Below, in pieces: positions 11,765 to 25,048 of a stretch of 64,000 nt of DNA; the first letter of the stretch is position 1; every line of letters begins with the position of its first letter. Made by a program: the position numbers and the translations under genes. Origin of the DNA: Crossaster papposus (lineage: Eukaryota; Echinodermata; Asteroidea; Velatida; Solasteridae). The notes beneath the pieces were generated by a model. That model was not told where the DNA came from. It saw nothing but the letters and a program-made list of their open reading frames with translations, and searched no databases. The stretch spans positions 619,075 to 683,074 of the forward strand of contig JBAIAA010000523.1 of the NCBI GenBank assembly GCA_037893245.1. The letters are read 5' to 3'.

Positions 11765-12192
11765 TATGTGACCCGCTCTACATAAATGAGTCGGATGTCG
11801 CAATTACCGTTGACACGTACAGGGCGATTGAATTTTTTTTTTTTTTTTTTTTTTTTGGCTGTTTATTCTGCTTCGTTTGTATCCATATTTTCAGAAAAAA
11901 AAGAAATAAAACTTAATTTTGAATCTTAAAGTGTTTTAATACAGGATTTTGTTGACTGTTTTGTTTCAAGTTCAGTTATTTTGATCGTTGGGATACGTTA
12001 ATTTTCTCTTAAAAGTGGCTGTTTCACACTTGAAAAATATATTATTTCAAAAAATCATAAAAAATTAATGCAGTACTCTATAGCGCTCCGACATACATCA
12101 AATTGAAGCTTATCAGATGCTCTTTCAAGCCCTATAAAGAATTTTTTTTTTGCTACATGTATCAGACTCATTTATGTAGAGCGGGTCACATA
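11765..12192. mobile_element. MITE with TGTGACCCGCTC ends (copy A)
   Basis: Inverted ends of about 27 bp start TGTGACCCGCTCTACATAAA and are flanked by TA. The interior has a long T tract and no coding sequence. The first bases match the element at 30107-30564, so they probably share a transposase. Confidence 0.75.
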
Positions 12193-13203
12193 TACAAGTA
12201 GGACATGACTTTTGACCACAGGCAAACAGACTACATTACGTGTAGCTGAAGTGGTTTTAATCTTCAGCTTCTGTAGCGAGAATGTAGCCAAGTTACATGC
12301 AAGTGCACTCCAAAAAATCAATTTGGCACAGTATGAATTATACTGTGGCAATTGCATATTCGGTGGTTTAGTGCTTTTTGCACAGCACGCTCAAAATAAT
12401 ATTGATCACAGGATAATTGAATACGCGTATGAATGTACAAGAAAACTGTCGCACTACATGTACGCTTACATCTTATTTAAAATACAATGTAGTCAATCTG
12501 GACATCAAGATTCTTATTCTCTAGTGAATCTACATGTACCGTACATGTACACGAATACACTGCATCTTAGACTCCTACTAATAAGACAAGTGATCCTCGG
12601 ATCGCCAGTGTCCGCTTTTTCTGTAGTTGATCGATGTTGTGTTCTTAAAATAGGCATATTTTGTGCATGTTTTAACGATGACCTCAAATGACCTCTGCAT
12701 GACCTTTGTCGTCAATAATCCAATGCAGAATTGTGTCTTTCCACCCAAGGGTCAATCGAACTTCATGAAAACATGTAGAAGTTTTTACCTGCATCTAAGT
12801 TTCATCAAAACCTTAACTTTAAACTTTATACGGGCATCCAGACACGTATTTAGGACTGGTTCGTGTCCCCAAAACTTTGTAAAAAAGAAAACGATTGTCA
12901 TATTGCACAGATGATCAAATGTCACTTCATGCCCCTTTTTTATAGTCATAATGTACCGGTCTCGACAACATCTCTTTGTACCAGATACAATCTCCATTTC
13001 TGTTTGTTTCCATAACACTTTCCACATCACATACTGTACACTGTAGTGCAAAGGCAAACGATAGAAACAAAATCCACTAGCATCTCTTCAAAGGTCAATA
13101 GAATGAGTTACACAATGCATATGAAGTAAGCTGAACTAAATATTACCCTTATTTTTGTAAGTCAGGATCCCTCAAGCGTTTGAGGACCAAATATGAAATC
13201 AGG

Positions 13204-13232
13204 ACAAGGAGAGGGGGGGGGGGGGGGGGGGA
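13204..13232. repeat. Poly-G tract
   Basis: A near-pure G run interrupted by single A's. Similar C or G runs occur near 1100, 18144, 22158, 50125 and 62997-63070. Confidence 0.9.
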
Positions 13233-14735
13233 GGAGGGGGCACAAAACAAAATTGACAAATGAGATCCCCCCTTGGGTAGAAATTGCCAAAGATTGTTTT
13301 TATATATCGTAGTGAATGAAAAACCGTCCATAGGGTGGATCTAAAAATCATTTAAAAGCAGACCAAATCTCCTTGGGGCCGGTGTCGTGTGACCCAGGCT
13401 AATAAAGAAATCCGAGGGTCTAGACAACAGAGGGTTTGACTGAATACTAGAAGAGCTTCAGGTATGTTGGGCTTGGAACTGAGAAGGGGCATCTGCTTGC
13501 TCATATCGTGGCTAAGCGGCCCTCATTAAATGTTTTGCAGCAATTTCCCATTTGACTCGGTCCACTACTAAACAGAGGCTATCTCCCAACCCAGTCTTTA
13601 TCATGCAGTGAAGACCAAGTCCTTACACTGTTATTCCATAAAGTAATCAATTCCTAAAACTGTCATTGGCGAAAATTGCAGAGTACTAGTAGCTGACAAG
13701 TCCACAAGCAAAAACCCTAGAGACACAATGAGCCGATCATATACTTGTATGAACTTGCCTGCAACTTATTGACACAATGACAACAGCAATCCGGACAGTT
13801 ATTGAGATGACTCATTATTGAAAGGATTTGACAATCTGCAACTACCGGTAACTCCATTTAAGTGAAACCACTGAACTTGGGAAAGGTACCGGTATACCAT
13901 GAGTAGCATTGCTTATTAAAATGGCAAAGTACTCACCATCTTGATGATAGAGTTCTACCTAAAACAAGGATGGTTCTCTAACCGCATGTCTCCATTACAC
14001 TCATTTTTACAACTTGACCTAAAATGACCTTTGACCTCAAAATGTTACTTTTAATATTACCATCATATACATTTCCATATGGCATCTATGATCTAAGTTT
14101 GATTGCCATTGAATTTTAGGTTTTCCAGAGACAAGTTTCACAATTCAAGCCTAATTTAGAACTTGACCTTAAATAAACGTTGACCTTTTTACTTGACTTT
14201 TAAAAACCATAATATAAAAGTTATACTATTGCATTCATGACCCAAGAATCAAACCAATTTTTCGAAACTTTAACTAAAAAAACACATACACATACGCATG
14301 TAAGTACCGGTACATAAGGGTAGGCAATCACCGCGTTAGGGGGACAGGCTCTTTTGTTTGGAAAAGACAGACCGAGTAGTGGGGACATTTTCTAGTCCCC
14401 ATAGCGCGTTGGGTGTTCAGGTAAAATCGGGTTAGGGTATAATGAAAGAAAATGAAGAAGAGGACAAATTAGGGTGATCCTGAAAAATTTAGAATTTTAG
14501 AGTGTTCTGAGTTTGAGATTAGAGAGATTTCAGTTTACACACAAACCCTATGGGTTGTCCCCATAACGCTATACATGTACCAAAAGAATACTTGTACTTT
14601 TGGTCATAACACATACCGCTAAGTACCGAAATAGGGAGTCTCTTTCAAAACTTTGTTAAGGCGAGACAAAAAGTTCAATGTGGAGATCGCTAAAGCAGTA
14701 CTTCAAACATCCGATGCAAGGCAGAGAGTACTTAC

Positions 14736-14871
14736 AATGTTCCTGGAGTCCACTCCCAGCGAACCCAGTAGCTGCTTACTGTTGCCCGACTTGGCCCACT
14801 GGTAGCCCAGTGCGTTGGTTCGCTCCAGATCCCTCAGGCAGCTCCACACATCACCGTTGTCATTCTGTCCA
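14736..14871 (-). CDS. AFTPH: Aftiphilin coding exon 3 (clathrin-binding region)
   Basis: This 136-bp exon has acceptor ctccgtag and donor ATT|gtaagt. It completes a split codon and then reads GQNDNGDVWSCLRDLERTN, followed by ALGYQWAKSGNSKQLLGSLG and VDSRNI. This is the best-conserved block seen here: the pattern DVW..L.D......YQW..S..NK.LL.SLG.D.RNI is shared with vertebrate aftiphilin, where it belongs to the C-terminal clathrin-binding-box domain. The exon ends in phase 0, which matches exon 4. Identification is strong because many positions agree over 45 residues. The clathrin role is taken from the family and not shown by this sequence. Confidence 0.95.
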
Positions 14872-15583
14872 CTACGGAGAGAAATGTACAAACATGTACT
14901 TAAGCAGGAAAACAAAGTGGCGTGCACTGAATTCAGAGGAAGCCTGTTACAGCTGCTGGTAGGCACGCTTGTATAAATTTCACGAGAATGATAATGTGAA
15001 GTAGTGGGGCAGATAGAGCAAATATTGGCGAGGAACTTGTACTTTTGATGATGCAGGCATGAAATTGGGCACACAGAACACCAGTGTGTCACGGGAAAGA
15101 TATTTGGCTACAGGGCCGTGACAGATTTGTAAATTCTTACATGCCAGTGTACTGTGTAAGTACTGCATACTGCAGTATGTAGTAGTAATACATGTAGTCT
15201 CAAGAATTTCTTTGATAGATGCCTACTAGTACCTGTTCTGAGCATAGAACACTGACCGATTCATACTGGGTGTGGATGCGTGTACAGTACAGTAATCAAA
15301 TTTGGATTTATTAATTTACTGAATGTACACATAAGACACAAGTTAGAGCACATATTGAAAGGAACTAAAAATCTCCAAGCTGACACAAGTTTGACCTGCT
15401 GACTGCAAACACTTACCTGGCCTCACTTAAAAAACAAAACCTACACAAATAATGTCACTATGGAGCACACTACACACACAAGGTACATACAAAGCTTACC
15501 GCATTACGGTACAATCCTTTAAGGAGTAATTGCATTACCAGTGTTAAGAAACTGGGCACAAGAAAAAGCCGGTTCAGTATTTC

Positions 15584-15613
15584 AATGACTTCTGACATGG
15601 GTCAGAAGTCATT
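15584..15613. repeat. Perfect 13-bp hairpin
   Basis: AATGACTTCTGAC is followed after four bases (ATGG) by its exact complement. I see no evidence of a function. Confidence 0.7.
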
Positions 15614-18607
15614 CGAGGTAATTAACGCGCGCGTATGAATGCACCCGGTTGTCGCACAATGTCACACATTAAACTCAATCAGAATGGGCATTCGCGTAAC
15701 AAACATCGCCGGACATTACATCAACTATTTTATGTAGAATAACCCCTTGACCTGAACTACTTCAAGATCCCAAACTGGCTAATTTATAAGCAAACAGGGC
15801 AGAATTTGAGTTAGGGTATAGTTTCCAATAGTGGTTCAAGCATGATACGCAATGTGCATGCGATCTGATTGTGCTCACGTGCATACAATATCAAGTCTCC
15901 CTGTTCAATGAAAAATGGAGGAATCCGCACGGCGGCGCAAGCCAATTTCTGACAAAACGTGAAGATCTTGATGACACTCTGACCCTATGATTGATGTCAA
16001 AAATATACAGCAGGCCCCTTAGAAATCAAATCTATCTTGAAATGAATTCCACAATTGAGAGGCGGTTGAGCGAGATACAGAGTGCTGGTGCCTGATGAAT
16101 ACACATGTACCGATACTGTAAGTCAGAATGATCAAGGTGTGAGATTACCAGATTTAGTTTCACAATTCCTCGGCCGGGTTTTGAGAATGGACAGATCACA
16201 GGCCGATATCACCACTGGAGCTCGCATATTAATCAATAGGGTGATTTCATTTAGATATAATATCCAGCAGTGGACACATGTACTGCACTGGTATGCACAT
16301 TAAACAGTACATGGCAGTGTATAGGTATTATTTTCACTCTATGCATGTGTACATGTACCGGTACGTACCGGTAGGTCAGTAATAAAGAAAATGAGGGAAC
16401 AAAATGAAACTACAGGTAGAAGTCTGTCATTTGTTTTTGTTTGGGGGATAACACTATTTCAGGAGATACATGTAGGGGAACGGCCCAGAGACAAGACATT
16501 GAAGACGCATCGAGATGGAGGACAGCATTTGTCCAACACTATCATACAATTGTAAGCTGAAGAAATACTGGTACCTGCTCCAACTCCAATTTATGAGATA
16601 AACAGCTTTGAAGTTTCGGGTTTTGTCGGAACAGGTCACATACATGTATGCATGTATGTATGGTTAAAAAAAACAAATTATGGAAATCTTGCTTCAAAAC
16701 TGCTGCGTTAAGTGTGACTTTTGCGACACTTCTTCCACTCACACAAACAATGCAAACGTTCGCTACCATACCATACCATGCATTGGTCTTTTACAATTTT
16801 GGAAAATTTGCTTTTTCTCAGTTATATTCAAAATGTCTTTGAAAAGAAATGAAGATTTACAATTGCAGTGCTTCATCAGATGCTATGGTAAGAGAATGAC
16901 TAAACCTGTATTAAATTAAATTTAGGGATCAAAACAATCTTTTCAATCGATCAGATCTGAAAATATAGGTGTCGGAGAAAACCAAACTGCCTTAAAACAA
17001 AAATATTATTTGTTGAAAGAAAAATCACCTCAGAGACAATAATCAGCCCTTTACGTAAAAGTGTATTTTGCGACCATCAAAACATGCTTAAATTTTGTCT
17101 GCACATGTATTTTTTTCAAACTGATGCAAATTTCAGCATGCCGGAGCTTTTTTCGCTGTATATGACTAGCGCCCTCTATCGACCAATATTCTACAGCGTT
17201 AATAATACGGTAGGTATTATTCGCATACGTTGACACTCGGGTAATGACTTCGGTCATTCCACGGTGATACAGAAAGAAAACTTTATCAGTGTTTTGATTT
17301 ATTCTTTACGATTTGGAGTTACTGTATCAGCTTCCAAATTTCCCTTAAATTTTAAGGAAATAAACAGAAACAAGAATCCTCAAATCTGATAATACACAGG
17401 TTATTATTTTAATATTTACTGGGCTATTTTTACGAATAAAAAGACTGAATCACTGAACACTGTTGAAGAATGTCTTTCCTACAGGTACATCTGCTATTTT
17501 ACGATTGTGCACACAGTTTTCTTTATGAATAAAGAAACCCAGAAAACTCTGTTGTGGAAATTCCGTTGTCACTAGCTTCTTGTCGCAGAGCATTAATTAG
17601 TCCGTCAAAACTATTGACGTGGGACCAATGATTCGTCGCGAGTAATTGCTGATGTCATGTCCTGCGTTCGTTTGCACTCCAGTGTCAACTCTTCAATTTC
17701 AGCTTGTAAATCTTTAAATTGTGTAAAACACGACAAGGATAAGAGCTTCATGCGGCTTGCTGAGTAGGAACTTCGTCAAAAAGAACTGAGTAATGATTTA
17801 TCAAGTAGATCTTTTTCTGAATGTCGCTAGTTTTATTTGCTTCAACTCATTTGTCCCCTTTCATGATTCCCCTCCCCCTGAAATATTGGTGAACGTTGGT
17901 CCCCCCTACAATTTTAATCCCATAGTAATGGCGCGGTTTTCACCATGGTCCATTGTAGCTCAATATAGAAACTACATATTTTGTAAGGCAAAATTTACCG
18001 AAGTCAGTACGAACCCGGTGTCACATTTTACTTTTTGATGGGCTTCACACTTTGGTGGGCCCTTGAGCATTATCCTCGGCCAATGTCTATCTACAGAAAT
18101 TTAAGGTCAACAGTCAATGTCTTATGAAAATGAGACGAAATGCCCCCCCCCCCCCCCCCCCCCCCCCTCAAGCACCACAGTATAATTAATTGAATCTTAA
18201 TTCACATTGGATTAAAAGAAACATGCAGTCTAACATTTTCATTACGCAATTGTTGTTTTAAACTAATAGATTTATGTGTATTAAATGTGAATAAAAAGCA
18301 GAACTAGTTCTACGTGTACATGTAGTGTACCGTACGTTTAGTGTGGTAGTTTGCCGTCTAAAAATTAACTCCCATTTTTTAATTTTGCGGCCACTCAAAA
18401 TAAGTGACGTAAACCGAGGCAGAACCCGGACAAATTCCCGATAGTCGGTACGCGACGTCTAGGTACATACTGTACGAGACGGGTACAAATACCCACAGTG
18501 TACGAATCGCATACGCTTTGTGCACACACGTACACGATCACATCCCACGCACGCTGTACAACGTACAACGTACATGTACATGTACATATTCAGTAATCAA
18601 ATTTAAC

Positions 18608-18850
18608 ATGGACGATCGTGAAAATTCTTCCTCGGTTTTTAGTGAATCCGACAAAAACAGTACAGATTTGTCCGATTCGAATCACAGTATTTCTTATTCA
18701 GACACTGACTCAAGCGAGGATAAAGATGGGGGGTTCCCCTAGGTGCTCAGCCGTATATGTTTGAGCCCGAAATGGAAAGGGGAGATCGCGATGACGTTAG
18801 TGAAATGGTCGCTGCAGAGCCCGAAAAATCATTAGGCCCACGCTCTGGTA
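18608..18850 (+). pseudogene. Acidic N-terminal fragment with PYMFEPE motif
   Basis: From ATG 18608 the frame reads MDDRENSSSVFSESDKNSTD and continues Ser/Asp-rich to a stop at 18742. One frame over it continues QPYMFEPEMERGDRDDVSE. A PYxFEP motif after an acidic Ser/Asp/Glu stretch resembles the start of the P2X7-receptor-C-terminus-like proteins that are abundant in invertebrate genomes. That comparison is from memory. The frameshift means it is not intact. Confidence 0.4.
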
Positions 18851-18965
18851 AGCGTTACTTTGGCTGTCCAAATCCTCCGATATTTAGGATCAGCGAAAAC
18901 AAATGAAGCCTTACTTCATCCTTAGTAGTTTTGCTACACCCAGCAGCTACACACCTAGTCGGCAT
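18840..18965 (-). pseudogene. THAP zinc-finger N-terminus, frameshifted
   Basis: On the minus strand, ATG 18965 starts MPTRCVAAGCSKTTKDEVRL followed by HLF. One base out of frame it continues ADPKYRRIWTAKVTLTRA. This matches the start of a THAP domain (C..GC then H.F, then DPxxRxxW). THAP domains bind DNA in host factors and in P-element and related transposases. A single-base shift and an early stop (TAA just after the fragment) break it. It overlaps the acidic fragment on the other strand. Confidence 0.65.
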
Positions 18966-19312
18966 GACCGAAAACTGTTCCAGAATGAAAAACCCAGGAT
19001 GTAAAGACGAACACTTGTTGCAATGCGCGCTATCAGTATAATGCACACTAGGCCGGGTAGCGGCCCCCGCAGCACAGCGATTCTCTGCCTCGATTTGCGT
19101 CATACATGTACCCCTCGTGAAGTTTTATGTTAATGAGGCTTCCCTTCGAGGGGCAGAGTGGTTTGACCAAACCTTTTCAAAAATAATTTTCCCCCAAATA
19201 TCACAGAAAATAAACACAACTTCATACTTTATTGATTTAAGCAAAAATAATGAAAAAACTACTTTTTAAACCATCAAAAAACCATAAAAATACTAATATT
19301 GTAACTAAAATA

Positions 19313-19515
19313 TTTTTTTTTGGGGGGTGTTGTTTCTGAGCACTTAACCATTTCTGGGTTCGTAAAAAAAACACAATTTGCTTCGTGTGAGTAGGCAGAT
19401 GGTTTGGTAATAACTTCAAAAGTGCGCCGAACTCTACAAACTGCTGACCCGATCATAGTAAAAAAGAGTCACCGGTTATGGTCTGTGCTCAGAAAAAAAC
19501 ACCCCCCCCCTAAAA
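19313..19515. repeat. Foldback with TTTTTTTGGGGGGTGTT ends
   Basis: TGGGGGGTGTTGTTTCTGAGCAC at the left is mirrored by GTGCTCAGAAAAAAACACCCCC at the right, with short further matches inside. It is a small inverted repeat or MITE-like structure, without coding sequence. Confidence 0.5.
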
Positions 19516-21162
19516 AAAAAACAAAAAAAACAACAAAAAAAACCAACAAACACCTCAACATCCCAACAAACAAAAAACACCACCAAACTTTAAAGGAAAC
19601 CTAAGAGACAGAGACAACTGCTATTAGGGTAATTGACTTAAAATTAACCAAACAAGTACAAAACAGGTGGATCATGGTGCTAAAAAGTTCTTTTTTTATA
19701 GCTCCATGACGAAATTCCACTTGCCTTTCAGAAAATGAGATCACCCCACCATAGATTATTTCCAGGACTTTTTCGACCTCTTCCCATGTACTGTACAGGC
19801 ATACATTGTACATGTACCAGTACAAATACTGCCACCAAACTGTCTCCATAACCCTCAACTCTCCTTAACTCTCAACCCTTAACCACCCATTTGCAATATA
19901 ATGACATTAGCAGATGTACATTGTACAGTGGCTGTGCACATTTTAAATGGGCCAAATTGGCATATTAACATCACACCTTCCTGGATGATGATCATCACAG
20001 ATTTCTTCCACACACATCTATGGAGTTCCCAGGGACCCTGGAAAATCCCAAGTCGAATGACTTTGCTAAGTGCCAAAGTGTTGTCACAACAACCATATGT
20101 GCAAATCAAATGGGCAGAATCACTAAAACAGTTTTAGAGAGAACAATATTTGCTTCAGCAGTGAGGCCAAAGCAAATAATTAGAACTGTCCTACTTGTTT
20201 AAGATATCAGTGTATACATTGTATAGAGTACCGAAGTGTGACGTCAGTTGTCATAGTAATGGCTCCATAGGTTGACTATTCGACTGAAAAGTCATTCCAA
20301 AAGCACAGGGAAGTGGTTGAGTAACTTTTGTGTACAGCCAATCAATCCCTTGGCAACACACAAACAGTGACGTACAATGTACATGTACATGTATTGACTT
20401 CGGTACTCGTTTGGCACTCGTCTGACCAAAAGAAAGTCAAGCAGGTTTTTGAAAATGCTCCTACCGGTAAATTGTATTTCAATTTGAAAAGCATCATCAA
20501 AGTTTATACACACACCCAGCGCTATAGCTACGGTGGTCGGCACTGGGCGGGCCCGACCAGCACAGAGGATTTTCGCCCACCACTCCTGATGAAAAACACT
20601 GCTTCCGACCGGCACTAATTTCACATAAAAAACTGCTTTTAACGTAACTATTTGTGAAGAAAAGTAGTACGTACATTCATATTTCCGTCTTTAATCGTGT
20701 TTTATATGCAATTGTACAAGAATCATGTTTTCAATTTGACAACAAATGATTATTTTTTGAAAGATTTGCCGAGTGTTGTTGTCTAATGTTACAGTTCATT
20801 AAAGCTGCATATTGAATTTACCGATGTATACGTGATGCCGTGTACGTCCGAAACTGACTTCTAGAGCTACGGCTATGTCTATTGTCAGCCTGCTCACGTG
20901 TATTTGTAATGGGCGAACACCTAGACATTAGCCATAGACAAGAGATTCGGACGCAGCCTTATAATACACAGAGATAACAGCCCAGGCTCGTTCGATTACT
21001 GTTCTTATACATGTAAATGTTTATTTTTGATTTTGATTTATTTCCGATGTTAGTCTGATTATACTACAAGTTTTTGGTGTTCATCATGATCCTGATCATG
21101 TTGATCCGGCCGCTAATCGCTTGAATGGCTTGTCTCTTGTCCAAGTCAGTGAAGTCTCTAGC

Positions 21163-21247
21163 TACCGGTATAACACTGCACACACCATGTACATGTACAT
21201 GTATGTACCGGTATAACAATGCACACACCATGTACATGTATGTATAC
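21163..21247. repeat. ~45-bp tandem duplication
   Basis: Two adjacent near-copies each begin TACCGGTATAACA and continue with TGCACACACCATGTACATG. The unit contains both of the palindromes that are frequent in this half of the window. Confidence 0.8.
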
Positions 21248-22414
21248 CGGTAGCTGGTACTCTACTCCATAAGTTTCGCGGTTTGTTTGCCATACAATCC
21301 CATTGTGTTTCCAGGACGTCAACAAAGTTTTTCTACAAGTTATGATTCCACCCAGCTAGCGGGTGCCTTGCAAAGCGCGACATCCTGCTAGTCCTCTATG
21401 AGAGCATACCCATCATGGCAGTGGCACATGCTAATTCACTCCAGCTGCAGTGCTTTGAATGATTCTTTACATACAGTAGTGTACAGTGAAGAGCACTTCT
21501 GTAGTTATTAAATGGGCATATGGCTTTGTTATACAGTGTAATACACCATGGGCTGTAGCATGACCTACCTTACATAATATGTAGTTGACCTTCAGTTTCT
21601 TATGGCATTCCTTGGAGTGATTTGAAGTGCCATATAAAACATAGGGCTATTTTTAAGGTGTCTACTGAAGTGCTTTGGAGTGTAAACAAGAGAAGGGTTA
21701 ATTAACTGCATTAAACATACCGAGTATGTGTATTGGGTACATGCATGCATATTTTTTAGTTCTACAATCTTTTGCACATTTACACTACACTTTAGTACAC
21801 GCACACATACTAATATTCTAGACTGACTCACCATACATGTGCCTCATGCTACACACTACATGTATGTAGTATTGGATTGCTCTTGGTAAACAGAAGACCC
21901 ACACACATACTGTACAGTATCTGTTTGCTCATTCCTTTCAAGTATCTTTCTTCCTCTCAGCAGAGGAAAGAGGTTGGTTGTTCTTCTCAAGGACTTCCCT
22001 GCATCTTCGTCTCCCAAGTCTCTTTCTTACTTCATCCCAATCACTCATCCGTTTATTATCACATTGGCATGCATGACTTGGTCCCTACCGGTACCCTCTT
22101 CATTTCTTTTCCTTTCGCACCTCGGCTCGTCGGATCAATTCCCTGTGCTTAACTCCTCCCCCCCCCCCCCCCCCCCCCACTCCCTTATCCAAACTCCTCC
22201 CTTGGGACTTGAACCAAGTCATCCTACCTAAGTCACCAGTCATAACTATGAAGCTGGAGTGGAATAATCAGAGCTTTTTTAATGGTTCGTGCAGCCGCAG
22301 ATCTGCGACACTTGCGTAGGCAATTTGGCATCAAGTTGCGGGTCAGTTGCGATCACTGACAGTGCAAAAATAATTAGCAAAGTTTCTAACAAATGTACCG
22401 GTACATTGTGTACG

Positions 22415-22713
22415 CAGTCCTTCTGATTTGGCGTGTGGAAAGAGGCACCCCTGGATTTTTCTAGACGTGCAATTTTTCAAGGCGTGCGACAAGCTGTGAC
22501 TAAACAATACGCCATTTTTGTATTTGATATACTCTTTATTTTCACAAATTATACTACATGTAGATACATGGTATAATTATACCGTAAATGTATGCCAAAG
22601 TGTCCGGTACAGTGGGATTCAGGCGTGCCATTATTCACACTTCTCAGGTACAGTAGCTTTTAGGCCTGCGATGGCGTGAGGGTGCGATCGCACACTTCAA
22701 ATCAGAAGGACTG
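22415..22713. mobile_element. hAT-like MITE, 299 bp, TIR CAGTCCTTCTGATTTG
   Basis: The ends CAGTCCTTCTGATTTG and their complement are exact over 16 bp. The flanks share GT(G/T)TACG, possibly a decayed 7-8 bp target duplication. It is non-coding. Superfamily is inferred from the CAG...CTG ends and flank length. Confidence 0.75.
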
Positions 22714-22905
22714 GTTTACGTCTGCACATGTTTATCAGGCATCATAAAAATGTACAAACACCAACCAGATTTGTAATGAATTACTGAATTTTGTGACGCG
22801 AGTCAAGTCGTTTTAAAGAAGTGAGTCAAGTTGAGTCATTGGGTCAACAAAGTGAAGTTGAGTAGAGTCAAATTGCCAAAAATTATGACTTGAGTCAATA
22901 CAACT

Positions 22906-23095
22906 GGGGAGTCAGGTTGGCGTAGCAGTCCTTTCCTTGCCTTCCACCGCTGTGTCCCGGGGTTCAAATCCTGCCTAGGCCAATATGTAGATTGCTTTTC
23001 AGTCCCTACTTGACTCCGTGGGTTTCACCCCAGAAGATTCCTTTGAGGTTTTCCCTCCAACCTCTAAAACTGTAACTTCTTCACATTGTCTTCTC
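22906..23095 (+). mobile_element. tRNA-headed SINE with Deu-like core (plus copy)
   Basis: The copy begins GGGGAGTCAGGTTGGCGTAG, with an A-box TGGCGTAGCAGT (22918-22929) and B-box GGTTCAAATCC (22961-22971). The Pol III promoter is therefore better preserved than in the 8.6-kb copy. The core contains CCGTGGGTTTCACCCC and TTTTCCCTCCAACCTCTAAA. The two copies differ at scattered positions and are not a recent duplication. Confidence 0.82.
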
Positions 23096-25048
23096 TCACT
23101 GGGCCCTATGAGAGTATTGAAGTTATTTACAGAGTTTTAATTTGGAATTCTCACATGAGAGATTCCGCAGAAAATGTCAGGTGTTTGATGATGCAAATAA
23201 CAAACCATGCAGCCGGTGTGACTAAGTGTATTCCCCAGGAGAGGGTAAATGTACCGGTACATTCAGATGCACCATTCAGGCTGGCACGTTACACCAGCCG
23301 CTGTCTAATCAGCCTAACGATGGCAAGGAGATGCAATTATTTTCAGGCTCCGGTGGTTAGAGAATCCGGCAATTTACGGGTCCAATTTACAGTTCTACAT
23401 ACCGTACTTGTACGTAGATCCAGGGCATTTGAGGGAATAAGGCTGCATGATCTGAGTAACGCTGTTATCTCATTTTACCGGTATAAACTTCCTCTAAACG
23501 ATACAGTTTTCCACATGGTACCCCTCCATTCATCACAAAGTGTTCACGACTAAAATGTGAAGAAAAAAAGGTTTTGAAGTGCGATTGTGGTGAATTCCTC
23601 CTTTTTGTTAACCATACATGTACCTACCGGTACATGTGTATAACAAACTTCAACAGCTCACACAGGTTCAGTAATTCAATGGTTCAAGTTTTATCGACTT
23701 GGTACAGTAATAACTGGCCAGTGGTATTACGTGCTTGAGTGGGGACACAGTCACTTGGCACACCATTGGGTGTGGGGTACCGGTACCTCTATTGTTCGAC
23801 ATTACTTCCCTACTTTTGTTTTCCTTTGTCTCCTTAGAAATCTCAAAATACATACCGGTAGCATTACGACTGCGGGATACTTCCATTTCTAAAAACGAGA
23901 TTCTGGGGTACCATTGTCCCATGGTTGCATTGTCCCATGGTTGCCTTGTACACAAGTATACACATACATTGTACAGGGTGTACGTTGACCAGAAAATGTG
24001 CCATGTGGGTCACCCACGAATAAATGCCTGTGCATTCTCCCAAACTCCAACGTTTTGACAAGTCTCATGCCTTTCTGTCCTGAACCTTACAGAATTCAAC
24101 AGGGTCTCCCTGGGCCTTTGGTATTAAGTCATTTGAACAAAGTCTAACAACAAGTTGTTATGGTTTAGTACCGGTACCAAACCTGCCAAAACCTGCAGTT
24201 GGAGTTTGATGGTTTGGGGTACATGTAGTTGGGGTTTAACGGTCCCGAGTATGCTACCAGTATTCGTCAATAAAAGAGTTTGTGCGTGCAGAAGACGCAT
24301 GTGTTTCTTTTCTTTTAAATTGACCCTTACGTAACAACAGTATAAAAGCTTGAGGTGGTACGTGAGAGCTACACTAGCAGCTAGACGACAACTTCACTTG
24401 AGTGGGCACGGCTGGCACAACACGTCGACCATTATTGTAAATTTTGTGTGAGCTTTAATATCTGTACCGTGTGCTCTGATACTGGCTAGGCGGTGTAATT
24501 TGCCCCTCACAGAGGATGAGTCCACATACAGTACATGTACATGTGTACACATGTAGTTGTCTACTTATAACCCTGTCGTTTTCCATGGAGTCTTCATTCT
24601 TTATTTTGGTAAGCCTTGGCAGTTGTGGGCAAGTCTTGAATTAATTTAGCAATAATCCTTCGAAATCAACGAGCAAGTACATGTATTATATTACTTTTGT
24701 AAGCCTCGGCAGGCGAATTCTTTATTTCTTATAATTTTAGTAACCTCGGTAGTGTGTGGTTAAGTATCTTAAAATTAGCCAAACCACTAAAAGCGTCACT
24801 CGCATTGCAGGCGATCGACTGGTGAACTACGGTACCGTACCAGTACATGTACTTTTTGTTTGTTTGTGGTACCGGTAGCATCATGTGGTAATTCTCTTTA
24901 GTAAGTCATGTGGTAATTCTCTTTAGTGAGTTCTGTAGTTCTGTGAATATTCCTTTGTATTTGTCGTTAAAGTTGTACCGGGTATCATACTATTTGTCAG
25001 TTGTGCATTTTTAATCTAAAGAATGGTGCTTGACCGCTAAGGCTCCAA

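Larger units (their letters stand above)
8498..14735 (-). other. AFTPH intron 3 (6.2 kb)
   Basis: The donor is gtaagt at 14735 and the acceptor ttgacag at 8498. The intron contains a minus-strand SINE (8.64-8.84 kb), two foldback elements (11.06-11.74 and 11.77-12.19 kb), a poly-G tract (about 13.21-13.23 kb) and numerous TACATGTA and TACCGGTA palindromes. I recognise nothing coding in 8.9-11.0 kb and 12.2-14.7 kb. Confidence 0.8.

Noticed and set aside
22906..22980. A functional tRNA gene
   Set aside because: Only the A and B boxes match; no cloverleaf acceptor stem pairs, and the core that follows is SINE-like.
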